From: Trichoplusia ni
Lineage: Eukaryota > Arthropoda > Insecta > Lepidoptera > Noctuidae
DNA length: 64,000 bases
Direction of reading: 5' to 3'
Assembly (NCBI RefSeq): GCF_003590095.1
Contig: NC_039482.1
Coordinates: forward strand, 15,145,657 to 15,209,656
Below the pieces are notes generated by a model. That model did not search any database and had not been told where the DNA came from. It worked only from the letters and a program-made list of their open reading frames with translations. Each line of letters starts with the position of its first letter. Positions within the stretch are counted from its first letter, which is position 1. Of the stretch, positions 14,340 to 26,964 are shown piece after piece. A program made the translations under genes and the position numbers.

Positions 14340-14670
14340 TCGGCGTGGGGAGTGCGGGGCGCGCGGGCGGAGGCGCGGGGGGGCGGGGCGGCCCGCTCGC
14401 GGCCGGCCGCGCGCTGCACAGCGGCCCCGACTGCCGACCGCCGCGCCGCGCCGACCGCCGCGCGCCCGCCGCTCTCCACCGCACTCCCCGAATCTCCGCC
14501 GGACAACACTTTGCGCGAACTTGTCAGTGAAGTGTCACCAAGTGCTGCTTGTTGTTTGTTCAGTGAGAGTTCAAGTTGTTTGAAGTGCGCGGGAAAACTT
14601 ACCGCGGAGTTGTCGGTAGCGGCGCTCGCCGCCGCCGGCTCCGCTGCAGCCGCCTCACACACAGGTACTG
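14340..14670 (+). promoter_or_regulatory. CpG-rich block, possible transcription start and first exon
   Basis: A strongly GC-rich block (14340-14490) passes into sequence with arthropod Initiator-like TCAGTG strings near 14524 and 14559. A consensus-like splice donor, CAG|GTACTG, follows near 14664. This is the layout of an untranslated first exon on the plus strand. Both strands have overlapping Ala/Arg/Gly-rich frames that look like composition artefacts. No downstream exon was identified, so this is a guess from composition and short motifs. Confidence 0.22.
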
Positions 14671-14973
14671 CTGTGCCACAACTGCTGCAGAACAGCTTCC
14701 CTCTTAATAGCACTCTCGGTTATCTCGGTAAGGGGAAAAAGTTATTTCTTCATCTCTCGAATATTATACCGAGTCTTCTGCAACAAACATAAAACTTTGG
14801 CATCGCGAGAATAGGAAGACCCTGAAGGAGACGAAGCTAAAAATATGTTTTAGTAAAAGTAGAAGTTGCGAGATTTTTCCTGTTCACAAACAAGATCCTT
14901 TGGTGAAAGTGAGCCAACATTTAAACTCTGTTGAAATATCGTCACTGGTTACCATTGCATTTACATTTGCCAA
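14671..14973. other. No gene seen
   Basis: Unique AT-rich sequence between the CpG block and a dispersed repeat; no recognisable feature. Confidence 0.4.
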
Positions 14974-15250
14974 CTAGCTGTTGCCCGCGACTTCATTCGC
15001 GTGGTTAGGAGATACCAATTTTTTAACGGAAGCCCTCGAAGATGAATAATTTTCCCTGATTTTTCCACATTTTCCATTGTATCTTCGCTCCTATTAGTCG
15101 CAGCCTGATGGTATATAGCCTAAAACCTTCCTCGATGAATGGTCTATTCAACACAAAAATAATTTTTCAATTTGAACTAATAGTTCCTGAGATTAGCGCG
15201 TTCAAACAAATAAACAAACTCTTCAGCTTTATATATTTGTAATATAGATT
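14974..15250 (-). mobile_element. Non-autonomous Helitron-like repeat, copy 1
   Basis: This copy begins with CTAGCTGTTGCCCGCGACTT and ends with a GCTTTATATATT-type AT tail. The same consensus recurs at 17.8, 22.5, 31.6, 50.4 and 50.7 kb. Read on the minus strand the copy ends ...CAACAGCTAG followed by T, matching the CTRR|T end rule of Helitrons, and a GC-rich near-palindrome precedes it. The family is very common in Lepidoptera. Assignment to Helitrons rests on the terminus alone; a SINE or LINE tail is the alternative. Confidence 0.6.
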
Positions 15251-17280
15251 AAGTAAATCTTACTTTGTAAATCCAGAATTACCTGAGTATTACGAACCGC
15301 AAATAAACTAATTAGAATGCGCTCATTTTTGAGCGCGCGAGTCACCTCCTGCCAATTTCATTTCATTTCCAAGCTTTAAAAGGTACCTAGTATTCCATAG
15401 TTCAGAAAGAAAATACTTAGATTTAACATAATAATACCAATGACGCGAATTAGTTTAATCGCCACAAATTTCAAAAGTTTTGTAGCTACCTTGCGCCGTC
15501 CATGTCTGGTATTTTAAGGAAGATGGGATATCTTCTATATTGTAAATGTGATGACATTCATGATTAAAGTTCTCAGTAAGGCATCTGCATGTTGGACCTG
15601 TGTGTCCTTGAGCGCCTTTTAATAAGAACAAATCTCTTCCCATGAAGTTATCCTCTACATAAAGAGACACGACTAATATTCCACACACTTCAAAAGATAC
15701 ATGTATCGCTATCGCCCATCAGCGCTCACTACTTGTACTCCACGGTTTCGCTCAATTGTCAAATAATCTGAATATCCACGTACTAACAAGTACGCGGTCA
15801 TTTGTCACACAGTTTGGCTTTATCATTTGGCATTGTTTAGCTTTATCTCCAATGTGTGAGTTTCTCAGCAAGAAAATATGTAATTATTCTAAGAAAACTC
15901 TCGCTATTAAGCTTAAAAATGTTTAATTGTATAATGGACTAGGTGCGTGGTGTAGCCGCACGTCCCGCACACACGGTGCTTAGGTATATCGATACGAATC
16001 GAAGCTACCACTCGCGGAGCCGCCAAGCGCCGCCACATATTCGGGATGAGCCGTAATGGTGACAAATGTCCTACTTAAAACGGTCCATTCATTGGAGGAG
16101 GCAGTTAAGTCCCAGCCATTGGAACTCTGGACCAAATTACCCATTCTTCTTTATTAAGAGTGTGTCCCGGGCCGTCACGAACCGAACACTGCTGCTCCGT
16201 GATAAACTAATTACTGACCCTCTACTAAAATGTGTGAACTCGTACACCGGAGAAGTCATTCAACAATGGTTTATGAGATAAGATATTTGTATGTCCATAC
16301 ATGTGGAACGAAAACAGTATTGGTGTTGCAAGAGGTGTGGAGCGAGTGTCGTCAGTGCGTGTCGTGTATCGCGCACAGGTACACACGCACGGTGTGCCGG
16401 GACTGCCCGGGACCGCAGCCGCCGGGACGGGCAGGCAACACCAAACCGGGCAACAATCAACTCTTATGGTATACTTTCTACGAATGCAATGCGAGTGCAT
16501 GACTCGCTCAGCACATCAGATATTCGCGCAGGTGCCTACCGGTCGGACATATCTGTGCGTCACTAAAGCCGCGTGCATTTTGAGTCGCCCGTTATCTTAT
16601 TACTTTGATCATACTCGTACAAGACGGTAAAGATTGTGATAGTATCCGCTCGGAGCCCGCTCTGGTCACGCGGCGCTCTACACTCCGCCCACTCGCGAGC
16701 AGGACACTCTCCTCGCTCCGCAACTATCACGCCCATTTTATTAATTAAAATCATAATCACCTCAGGGTACCGGATCAGATATAATTTACGTAATTCTATC
16801 TTACCTACATCTGCATAGATCGATCACAGAGCCCGGTCTGAAATGAGTTAACAGAAAGTATCCAGTAAGTCGGGCTCGAGGGTGTTCATGCGTATCAAGC
16901 CTCCAGGCGCCAGCGCGGCGTGACTTCCATGTTGAGGGCCCCGCCCGCCCCCGACACCACCAAACACGTACCTGCTCCTCTGTTGGCTCACATTTGCTCC
17001 ATGGCACTTGTTTATCGCTGAATGGCTGAATGAGAGCTATTGCACGTTCAATGATAAAAGAAAACAATAAAATCGGTTCATCGAGACCGACATTTTGAGG
17101 TAAGAAACATAAACAATTCCGACGAATTGAGAACCTCCTCCTTCTTGAAGTTGGTTGAAAATTAAAACAATTTGTCTTGTTTGTCGCTCCGTTTGTTCGT
17201 ATTATCATGCGACTTTCGGCTACGCATAAGACACGATAGTGTGTGAAACCAAATCTTAATTTTATAATTTTCCAAGAGAA
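15251..17280. other. No gene supported; one low-confidence open frame
   Basis: Mostly unrecognised sequence. A minus-strand frame ending at 15455 is open up to about 15725 and has a less biased composition than its neighbours (Cys, His and aromatic residues, e.g. TCRCLTENFNHECHH). It lacks an early ATG and resembles nothing I know. GC-rich antisense frames at 16230-16630 and 16800-17200 look random. Confidence 0.3.
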
Positions 17281-17432
17281 CTCTTCAAAAGTCCAAGGAT
17301 AAAGACTATCCTATGTTTTTTCTCAAGGTCAACTCTATCTCTGTACCAAATTTCGTTAAAATCGGTTCAGTGGTTTAGACGTGAAAGCGTTACAGACAGA
17401 GTTACTTTCGCATTTATAATATTATAGCAGGG
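17281..17432 (+). mobile_element. LINE/SINE 3' tail fragment
   Basis: The stretch with AAATTTCGTTAAAATCGGTT, the following GTGAAAGCGTTACAGACAGA and the end CTTTCGCATTTATAATATTA is a dispersed insect retroposon 3' end that I recognise as repetitive. It is truncated and has no coding part. Family assignment (RTE-like tail) is uncertain. Confidence 0.6.
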
Positions 17433-17691
17433 ATTAAAACCAGGTAAGACATCCACAACCAAAGGGAACACAATCATTTCATGTCGTAAAAGAAAAAGGC
17501 CTTATAGTAAGCCGCGATACGAACGCTAGTCGCCTTCAGTTGTAATCACTAAAACGTAATGACACAGTTATACTTAACAGTTTTGGCTCAAGATCTACAT
17601 TGTGATACCAAACATGAGTAAAATATTTTAATTTTATGTTGAAATAATGAACGCAATACACAGAACATTAAAAATGAGATATTTTGATAAT

Positions 17692-18040
17692 CTAGCTGTT
17701 ACCCGCGACTTCATCTGCCGCACAGGCAAGAGGTCAGGGAATAGATAATATTTAATGATTATTTATTGAGATATAAGCTATCCTGACTTGCAAGTTGTGC
17801 GTGCCAATTTGATGGAAATCGGGATTTTATTCGATACTAGCTATCGCCCGCGACTTCGTCCGCGCGGATAAAAGATATAAGAATATTTTTTTTAAAACGA
17901 ATTAGTGTTTTAGAGTTCATTCAATATGCCTCGTATTTGTAAGATGTATCATTACAGCTCTACTCCTATTAATCATAGCGTGATTATAGGTGTAGATATA
18001 TATCCTACAGACTTTCTCAATGAAGATATTATCTAACGTT
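17692..18040 (-). mobile_element. Two truncated Helitron-like repeats
   Basis: Fragments starting at 17692 (CTAGCTGTTACCCGCGACTT) and 17837 (CTAGCTATCGCCCGCGACTT) belong to the family described at 14974. The second keeps the internal CTCCTATTAATC and GCGTGATTATAG segments before diverging. Confidence 0.55.
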
Positions 18041-18387
18041 TTATCTTAAAAAGTTAAGAAAGTGGTGAAACAAGAAGAAAGAAAAATAAAATATTTAAAA
18101 ATATCCAGTGGGCCAGGGGCCAAATTAGGGCTAAGCAAGTAGCAGATGACCCCACCTATCCACCATTTTCGTATGTTCAACGTTCTGCCAAACACCCTGA
18201 AGAAAACCGAAACATAAAAAGGCCTTTACGTGATAATCGGTTTTGCAAAGTGAATCGGAGAAAAAACGGTCGAATGAAAGCGTTTCTTACGAACGCTGCC
18301 TTAATTATGAAACATATATTTTAGAGTTCTAGAGAAAAGATGTGGAGCTTGCAAATACCTACAAAAAAGTCAACGACAGCATATGTC

Positions 18388-18807
18388 TAACTTTTTCATT
18401 CCTATCCTGCCATTAAGAAACTTGAGCCCCCCAACATGTGTAATGGGATAAGGCTGCTTACAAAAGAGTTACGGGTCAATATAATCGTGGCGACCATTCT
18501 CACAGGGCCAGCAGTGGGACAACTGGCTTACGAGTGTATGCCGCGGATACCCTTGATTCCCACTGACCTACCCATACCGTTTAAAAGGCTACAGTTTCCA
18601 GTGAAAATCCCTTTTGCTCTTACTATTAACAAGTCGAAAGGTCAAACATTTTCTCTGGTAGGCATTGACCTGAGGAAGCCGTGTTTTTTCCATGGGCAGT
18701 TTGATGTTGGCTTATGTCGGGTTGGAACTTCTGATAGACAATATATTTTGCTACCAAATGATAACATTACATCCAATATAGTTTACAGAGAAGTTTTGAA
18801 CAATTAA
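18388..18807 (+). pseudogene. Helitron helicase C-terminal fragment
   Basis: The plus-strand frame keeps the end of a Helitron Pif1-type (SF1B) helicase. The LRNLSPPNMCNGIRL segment begins it, LTGPAVGQ and IPRIPLIPTDLPIPFKRLQF-type residues follow (the latter variant is preceded by Cys-Met-Pro), then FALTINKSKGQTFSLVGIDL and a degraded form of the usual YVACSRVG motif (FDVGLCRVGT). The stop is at 18805-18807. The N-terminal replication-initiator and most helicase motifs are absent. The frame is open from about 18388 without an obvious own start, so this is a relic. It lies upstream of a Helitron-type 3' end at 19022. Confidence 0.82.
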
Positions 18808-19000
18808 AATGACCATAACCAAACTATCTTTTCCCGCGACTTGGTTCTCATGGAATTCGTTTATCGCAAATCTCGCAGAAAATGTTTTTTCTTTCGGACA
18901 GAGTTACTTTCGAATTTTGTATGAACATGCAAATACAAACTATACCTACGTATAACCTAACACCCTGTACTACAAAAGGATTATTAACATTATGCTCAAC

Positions 19001-19022
19001 GAAGTGGGCACGGGTCAGCTAG
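19001..19022 (+). mobile_element. Probable Helitron 3' terminus (CTAG|T)
   Basis: About 200 bp after the helicase stop, GTGGGCACGGGTCAGCTAG is followed by T. CTRR|T is the Helitron end signature and this one lies on the same strand and side as the helicase fragment. I infer that 18388-19022 is one 5'-truncated autonomous Helitron copy. Confidence 0.5.
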
Positions 19023-22000
19023 TTACTAATATAGTAGCAGCTTAAAGGAAGCCAGTACGACTGCAAGACAAAGTAAATGGCCTCCAAACACAATGTGTCG
19101 TCCCCACCGTAGGACATGACTCATCAAAAGGGATGAATGAGTTCAGCTGACAGAATGTCGTCTGACATTTTGTAAATTGTTGTTGCACCTCGTTTCTTAT
19201 TACGAGTACTTGTTTGGTTTTGGTTTAATAAGTATTGTTTTAAAAGCTCTGGCTTCATTAGTCAATGGTGATATTCTTGCTGATTTCCGATTGAATCGGA
19301 TTATTTGATGATCGCTCAAGATCGCTCTGAAGACAAAAAACCGCAATCCGTCTGTTGACAAACAGAATGCCCCGTTCTTTCAACGTAACACTTACATTAG
19401 CCGATCTTGTAAATAAGTGGTACCTTATACTAGCTCACCCAAAAACGGTATTTCTTGCAGTTTAAACTAAACTGTACTGCCACTGGGTCTACACAAACAG
19501 ATGGAAAATCAATGTGCGCTTTCAGGACTCGATGTTTTTAATAAAAACGAATCGTTGTTCAGAGCATGTGACCACGTCCCTGGCAGCGTAGTAGCGGTGC
19601 CCGATCAGTACCTAATAGTTTATTTTTGTTTCAATACAAAAAATCAAAATCAAAATATCAATAAAAAAGCAAAAATCTGTGAAAAAAGATGCAAGACATT
19701 TTCTACAACGAAAGTAGTTATTGTACCTACTTTTCATGTTAAAAAAATATGTCTGTGTGTATAATGTTGTTACACCAATTGAAATTGATCCAATTCTTGT
19801 TCCTTCATAACTGAGTTACACTTAGTGTCATACGGCTATTCACCGGGTAAATCACTTGTGGCTTGTCTTTCCAGAGAAGTAGGTATCTACTATCGGTAGC
19901 AAGATTTGGAATCTGGCTTGGAGATCCAGAGTTGCAATGTTAGGTTAGGGACAGCTAAGTACAGGGACCCACAGCAGGTCAGGGCCGGCGCTGATAAGGG
20001 GCAGGCAGGTGCGCGCGGCGCCGTTAAATATAATGCTTGTCAGCGCGAGTGTAGCTGGTGACGTGTGACGCGCAGCTGACGACGCGCCGCCCGCTATTTC
20101 CGCCGCGCGCTACTTGTGCTGCACCTCGCGCACGACAACCGGTCGAAATAGAACAGAACAGCCGGACATCTGGACTGGACATCACTGATGTAGGACCGAC
20201 CTCTCGATGTATAGTCGTTCATTTAAATTAAACTATTCAAGAACAGGCACTTTGTGAACTTCCTTGCAGACGGCATCAAGTTTGGGTCGTGTATAAAACA
20301 ACAGCTCTTGAGGCTCGGGGAAGCATTCGCGGACTAACTGTGACACACCTCTTTAATCTTACCTTTATAAAATAAATCATGTATTCTGGAGAACCCTTAA
20401 GCAATTTATTCAGAAAATTCGAGTCGAATGAATCCCGTCCGAGAATACATTAGCATGCATTACCGAAGCCCATATTGTTTGCCTAACTACAGCGCGGAGT
20501 CAGCGGACAGCGGACGGTCTCGCGGTCACCTGCTGCTGCGGCTGACCTGGTGGGGCGAATAACACTGTCAAAGTGATTGTTATTATGATTTGCTAAAAAA
20601 AATATCCTGAGAAGAGTTCGACTCGCGAGGCCGCCGCTTCATCTTATGATTAATTAAGGCCTCCGGTTGGGTGAAAACCAGTCGGGAAATCCCGATAAAT
20701 ACGCCTGCGTAAACCGTTTTATAATAAAAATGATCTAGCCACATTTTCCGAAAATGTTGTTTACTCGAACAAAAATACTAAATTAAATTAAAGTACTTAC
20801 TTGTTACCTTTGTCTTTCATCAGAACTCACTAACTGCAGCAGTTTAGATGACGACATCACAACTTTCTCATTTATAAGGTGCTTAACAATGTTTGGGCAA
20901 TGAGGAGCTGTCATAGATCCAGACTATGTTATTACGTTGTTGTGGGAGGTGCCCACGTGACCGCACACGATGAAAGGGAAAGTGTATTTGTGAGTCCGGA
21001 GCACCGCGTCAACACTCACAGCTGACGTCTTGCAGCCAATAGAAACCAAAACATACATCACAATTGAAAACATTTAAAGTACGCAATTGCATGTGGAAAA
21101 TGAATATTTCATGTTGCAACATTGTAACCTATTCTAATTAATAGCTCGTACATCTAGTTGCATTCTTCTACCATTATGCAAGTAATAAACTTGTTTGAAG
21201 ATCGGCCTAGCAGGCGAAGAAGGACACTTCTAACAAATGTGTATCAAGTGCAAATAATCTAGGCGCGCTAAAACAAAACATTTCTACTCAATAGTTCAAG
21301 TTTACGACGGTATTAAGACCTTCGTATAATTAGACGCGGCCGTCCTCACTCATGTGTGCATTTGATTATATTTAGAGACAGATAATCATATAAAAATAGT
21401 GCGCGGAGACACGGGCGGTGCCGGCGCGCGGCGGCGGGCGCGAGCGCGCCGCGCGTGACTCACGGCGGGCACGCGCCGCACGCCGCGCGCCGCGTATGGT
21501 GTGAACAGCTATTAAGGAGTTAATTGTGTCGTAAACTATGGCCTGTTATGTCGGGGCTATTTGGAGATGTTGCGACGCCGCATTCATGATAGCTGTAATC
21601 GTTTAATGAACACGAGTAGGAAGTTTCCGACGTGCGGCGGCTCGAGGACAGTCCGGGGTGCTTGGCGCGAGGCCGAGCGAGCGCGGTATGCGCGCAGCCC
21701 GCTCGACGCACAGCCACACGTCACAAGGCAGATCATCAATGGGCTTTTTGAAAATTGTTGCTCATTGTTCCTTTAACGTGATCGCTCACAATCCAGTAAG
21801 CCATACGACGTAGCTATCAAAGTACAACAATGACCAGTAGTAAGAGTCGGATATTATATATCACTATCCTAATATTGAACGTAATCGTTTTCCTTATGAC
21901 GTGTATTGGTTGTAATGCCGACGTGCGCGTGCGCAGTACGAGTACTACAACAGCGCTGTCAGCGGGACACCTCGCTAATGAATGTAAAGTGAACAATTGA

Positions 22001-22546
22001 CTCGACGAGCTCCTCGTGTCCGTGGCTTCCTCTCTGGAGTACGTACGAGTGTGCTTGATACACTTACAGAGATTCATTCCTTGTCTACTCATGCATAAAA
22101 CCTCTCTTCCCGGCGTTTCTCGCACAGGCCGTGGTCGTAGCGGAGTTGTCCTACCCTCACTTCACTTTTACTACCATTGAACTCGTCGGTACCTGTACAC
22201 AGTGTACACAGTGTACACGCTACACTTACAAAGTTTATATACTAGCAACAAGAATAGCTGCGGCGACATTAGCATCTGCCAATGACCCCAGCCGTTCCTA
22301 GTGCCCCCCCCCCACCCCGGGTAATGTTGTTTTGTTATATAACTTTCACTGTCTTAAAATTAAGAATTTTCATTTCATTTTAAGCCGGCGTTTCCTCCGG
22401 CCACAATTATAAGTAATTTATTGATAGGTAACTAATAATGGCGGTTGGCGTGCAACAGACTTGTGGTTTGTGTAGTGCCGTTTGGTGGTTTGTTTCGGCC
22501 AGTGACATACAATGTACTTGCAATGATCACAATATTATGTATTATA
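19023..22546. other. No gene seen
   Basis: AT-rich sequence to about 19950, then unique sequence with GC-rich pockets (19980-20110, 21415-21500). A motif shared with 13.65 kb lies at 20645-20715, including the palindrome TCGGGAAATCCCGA. No coding exon can be supported. Confidence 0.4.
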
Positions 22547-22775
22547 CTAGCTGTTGCCCGCGACTTCGTTCCCGTGGGTGGAAGATATAAGTTATGATTT
22601 ATACCTGCCCTGTTTTTTCACATTTTCCATTGTACCTATCTTCGCTCCTATTAGTCGCAGCGTGATGGTTTATAGCCTAAAGCCTGCCTCGATAAGTGGT
22701 CTATTCAACAAAAAAATAATTTTTCAATTTGGACCAGAAGTTCCTGAGATTAGCGCGTTATATTAGTATAGATTA
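22547..22775 (-). mobile_element. Non-autonomous Helitron-like repeat, copy 2
   Basis: Same consensus as the copy at 14974: CTAGCTGTTGCCCGCGACTT start, CCTATTAGTCGCAGCGTGAT middle and CCTGAGATTAGCGCG near the end. The short open frame inside is a repeat artefact. Confidence 0.6.
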
Positions 22776-23520
22776 TTCAGTTATGCAATCATTAAAATTA
22801 AAGTGTGGAATAGAATACAAGTATTTGTCGCGTGAAATTCATGAGCTGAATGCTTATGAGGACAGCAATTAGTGTTGCCCTCGGCTGAGAAGTCAACTGA
22901 TCGCGTATTGAAACGAGTGTGGCAGGCCGGCAGGGCGGGCGTCGGGCCTAAGCCCGCGGCTTACGGGCGCTGCGGCGGCTCGGCTCGCTGGCTCTCCGAC
23001 CTCTCCCATTAGTCCTGTAACCTCTACTCAACCTTCTTAAGCCAGCTCCTAAAACTTGAGCAGCGCAAGCAGCCGGAGAGCCGGAACGCCGCGTCGGAGC
23101 TCCGCAGCTTACACTTATAACTTTGTCCGATACGACGAATTGCTAAATTAACACCTTTAAGTAAATTTCATCTGTCAATAGCGTCGTAGCATCTGTTCAT
23201 GTTGTTAACCGCGGGAAATTGATTTGTAAAGAGGCGGAAATTGTCCGTTGTACTATCAATATTGATTGAATATGAATCGTTACCTCTCGGGAATATTGTG
23301 TTCAAATTAATGAGCAGTGAGCGCTCCCTGTGTGACAGGCGCGCTTCTCAAGCTCGGCTCGGCTCGGCGCTCGGTGCGGGAGCGACACTCGAGTGTTTGG
23401 CGGCGCGCAATGTGCGCTCAATTACGTGGCGTGTCTGCGACATACAATACGGTCCACTTGACCGGACCCTCGGCAGCGTCGTAATAGGCCCGATTGGGTC
23501 AGTGTAACGTGTGAACCGCG

Positions 23521-23598
23521 GCCCCGCTCGCCGCCCCGCTCCCCGCTCCGCTCCCCGCTCCGCTCCCCGCTCCGCTCGCCGCCCCGCTCGCCGCCCGC
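23521..23598. repeat. GC-rich minisatellite (CCCCGCTC-type)
   Basis: Imperfect direct repeats of CCGCTCCCCGCT/CCGCTCGCCGCC units of about 12 bp. They give a spurious Pro/Arg/Ser-rich frame. Confidence 0.85.
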
Positions 23599-26500
23599 GG
23601 CCGGCCCGCGCGCTCGCCAGATCGCAATCAGCGTCTTATTTACAGAGCAGCGTCGGCTCGCGCTCCACTCTTATTAAATTTCTTATCAGCCGGGTTTGTC
23701 TAGTGCGCTGCGCTAAATTCACTTACTGACTTGTGTCTGATACTCGTTGCCGGTCTCGCGCTTACTCCATACTAAGTTTGTTCGACTGAAATCTTATGAT
23801 ATAACCTATGTTATTAGTTCGTATTGGCTTTTCATTATTTGATGGACTGCAAGGCTCTATAAAACTGTATACATTCTTGTGAATAGTTCTAAAGCGATGA
23901 GCGGGTACATTACTCTTCATTTATGAGCACTTCAAGACAATTACAATTTCCTGACTAAAGTAACATATACCTACCCTGTTAATTATAAAAGTTACAGTTT
24001 TGCTGTACAAAACAATGTTGAAGAAGATTGAACACAAAATAAATATGATAAGTATGGTTCTTAATTTCAAGTTGTACGCTACATGTTGATACCAGATAAA
24101 GTATTTCCCACATAGTAGTTACGTGTAGAGCTAGAGGTCGGGTCGGAGCGGCCGCGGTCACGTGTGGAGTGCGGACGCCGGCAGGGCCGGGACCTGCGCG
24201 CAGGCCTGTGCGAGTACACCTCATTACCGTTTACTTGGTCTAGTTAACACCAGAACAACTTTCTGACATTTATGATATATTCGAGTATTTGGGACAGTTC
24301 CCAAGAGACGAATGTTTATCAGTCGCTCCACCATTTGGCAAGTTTACATATAGTTACAGTGTCACACACACACACACCAAGAGGCGAGCTGGGCGCATGT
24401 CTGTTGTACGCCGCCATTTATTTATAGGCGGTGAAAGTTGCCACAGAAATAATTACAGGCTGATTTCATCACGCTGAACATTGTCCCCAATGGAGCGTGA
24501 CGTGACACATCCCGCGGAAATCGTGACAAACGACGCCGAGCTCCGCTGTCGCTGGCGAGCCGGCCGAGCCTCCCGCCCTCCCTTGTATAAGTATGCGAAA
24601 ATATATCATTACCTAATTTTTTTAATTATGTTCTTAGGTAGATTAACTTTGGGGAGGTCTAGTGAGGTGGGTACATTTAATATAATATTTAGTAGAGTCG
24701 CGGCCCTCCGAGGCGCACCTGGCGCAGGTTCACGGCAATCAATCTTCAGTGCGTCCCATATTACATTTGCTCGGGTAACATACGACTGCATAATGCTCGC
24801 TTTCCGCCAACTGTGCGTACTCCGCTTTATTGCTTCCTGCCCTCGCGTATCAAAGCCTAACGCTCCGCCCCACACACGTGGCGCACGCGACGCACGCGGC
24901 TCTCGCGGTCCTCTTAATGATCTTGATGTATTGAGTAATAAACGAACTATGAAGCCAGACTATGAGCACTACAACCGATATGCTACGCCATTAATATTTA
25001 TGTGGTACCTATAATATAATGTTTATTTATCCATAAACTAGCTTTTTATGAAGAGCAAACAACCACATATATATTACATTAGTACCACAAAAGCGACCTT
25101 GCGGGGGGGAGGGGGGAGAAACGGCAGCGCGCCGGACGTGAGCCGGACCCGGAGCCGGTGTCGTCCGGTGCTGATCGCCAGTCATTCGGAATCGCTGGCG
25201 GTAAACCAGATCGACCATCCGGTTGAACGGAACTTTAGTTTTATCCTGAGCTCAACGATCCATCAATCTTCCACCTTGTGCATGGAAATGGAAATACTCT
25301 TGCGCAGGTCAGGGTACCTTACCTGATTTATGATTTCCTGAGTTAGAACAATATGTATGAAAGCTCATCTTAACTAGCTCAGTCAGCTGTAGGAAACACG
25401 GCATAAGAAGACATTACGAAGAGTTCTCCATAGTATCCAGGGGGGTGCGGGGTGCGGGGTGCGGGCGGCGCACTCCAACACGATCGCCATTAATTGGCAT
25501 TATTATAAGGCGACAGACGAGGACAGTGGCGGCGACGAGATGACGTCAATTATTTTTTCATTAGAGCCGGCGACGTCCATCATTGTCTCTATTACGTGTC
25601 GCGGAGAGCCGCATGGCCGCACTCGCAACTACACCAGCAGTCGCGACTTCCAAACTCACGAGACAACACTGCATATTCTATACTGAACATAAACGTAAAG
25701 TATTGAAACGAAACCGAAGCACCCTTCGAAAAGTAAAATATAATAAAAAGCAAGAAATCTTAAAGTGCCAAAACATGTATCATTAATTTAAAAAAACGCT
25801 CCAAATTATTTACTTGAGATGGTATTTTTTTCATAGTGTGACATAGCGCCTTCTGTGCCTCTATGTTTGTGACAAGAGTCTGTTGCATGTCCCGCCGTTC
25901 CCTATCCGTTCGCATACAAGTTATGCTGTAGCATATTGGGACACTTGGTTTCGTGAGGCGGGTTCCTAATTATATGGTACATCAGGTTACTAACGCGTCT
26001 CTATTGGAATAACTTACAGTTAAGGACTTCTCTAAGAAGTCCTCGGAGTTTTAATAAATTGAGTGAGTAAACTACCGTATTGTAATTACTTTTGTCAATC
26101 CTACTCGTATTTAGGCAAAAATCTAATGGTCAGCAAGCCTGTCGAGGTGCTCAAGTCAGGACCTAAGTTATCTGTGCATTCGTAAATAGTCGTTTACAAT
26201 CATTGCGTTTAGTCATACTTTGCTATTTAAAATGATAATAAAAAATTGTACTAAAAAAATATTAAACCAACATGAACTGTTTGCAAAATACAGTTACAAT
26301 GTTGTGACATTTGAAATTATTATTCATCGTAAGGTATTAAGCTGATACATTCCTACACGGAATTATGTATGCTGAAAACATTAGAATATGTAGGAACAAG
26401 AGCAATAACTATATTAGCGTGACAATAATTGCGGTAATTGGACGAGATGGAGCGCGTCGGCGCTAAACCTGACGCGCGGCAAGACGCGTCCCGCCGAGCG

Positions 26501-26928
26501 CCTGCGCCGCGAGTCGCGACCCAGCCCCGATACAACTTTCTTATTAGCATCAAATTTACACTGAAAAGCGAAATGATTGTTACGTCAAGAGTATTTCTTG
26601 TCACGAGATCAACGCACGTCACATTATTTTCATGGTTTATTAGTAGCTAGAATAATAGCACTTCGTAGGATATGAATCATTTAGATAATGACACAGCCCT
26701 TGGCAGCTCCCCCAGCTGGTGAGTCCGGGGGGCGCTTCACGCTCAGCCTGATAACTGTTCACTGCTGCCGTTGTTCCCTTGCCCCACCGTAGCCGCCGCG
26801 TGCCTACGTCGCTTACTAGCTACGAAAGGTTCTACGGATTCGTAGCAGACTGATTAACAGGGGAGAATTCAGTCCGGTGCAATACAAACACAATACAACA
26901 TGTTACACCAGTCATATATATGCTCTGT

Positions 26929-26964
26929 TTAAATCTTACTGCTATGATTAGCAGTAAGATTTAA
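26929..26964. repeat. Perfect 15-bp hairpin
   Basis: Arms 26929-26943 (TTAAATCTTACTGCT) and 26950-26964 are exact reverse complements with a 6-base loop, ATGATT. No flanking extension of the stem is evident. Confidence 0.85.

Noticed and set aside
14231..14792. 160- and 176-residue frames on both strands of the CpG block
   Set aside because: They overlap each other and have a composition set by CpG content, with no domain.
19980..20030. A microRNA resembling miR-184 (GCTGATAAGGG)
   Set aside because: Only about 11 bases agree and no hairpin of suitable length surrounds them.
22200..22220. GTGTACACAGTGTACAC as a transposon end
   Set aside because: A short imperfect palindromic tandem repeat without a partner copy nearby.
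24481..25014. 177-residue frame
   Set aside because: The longest frame of the gene-poor region, but no motif, no homologue recognised, and an antisense frame of similar quality.
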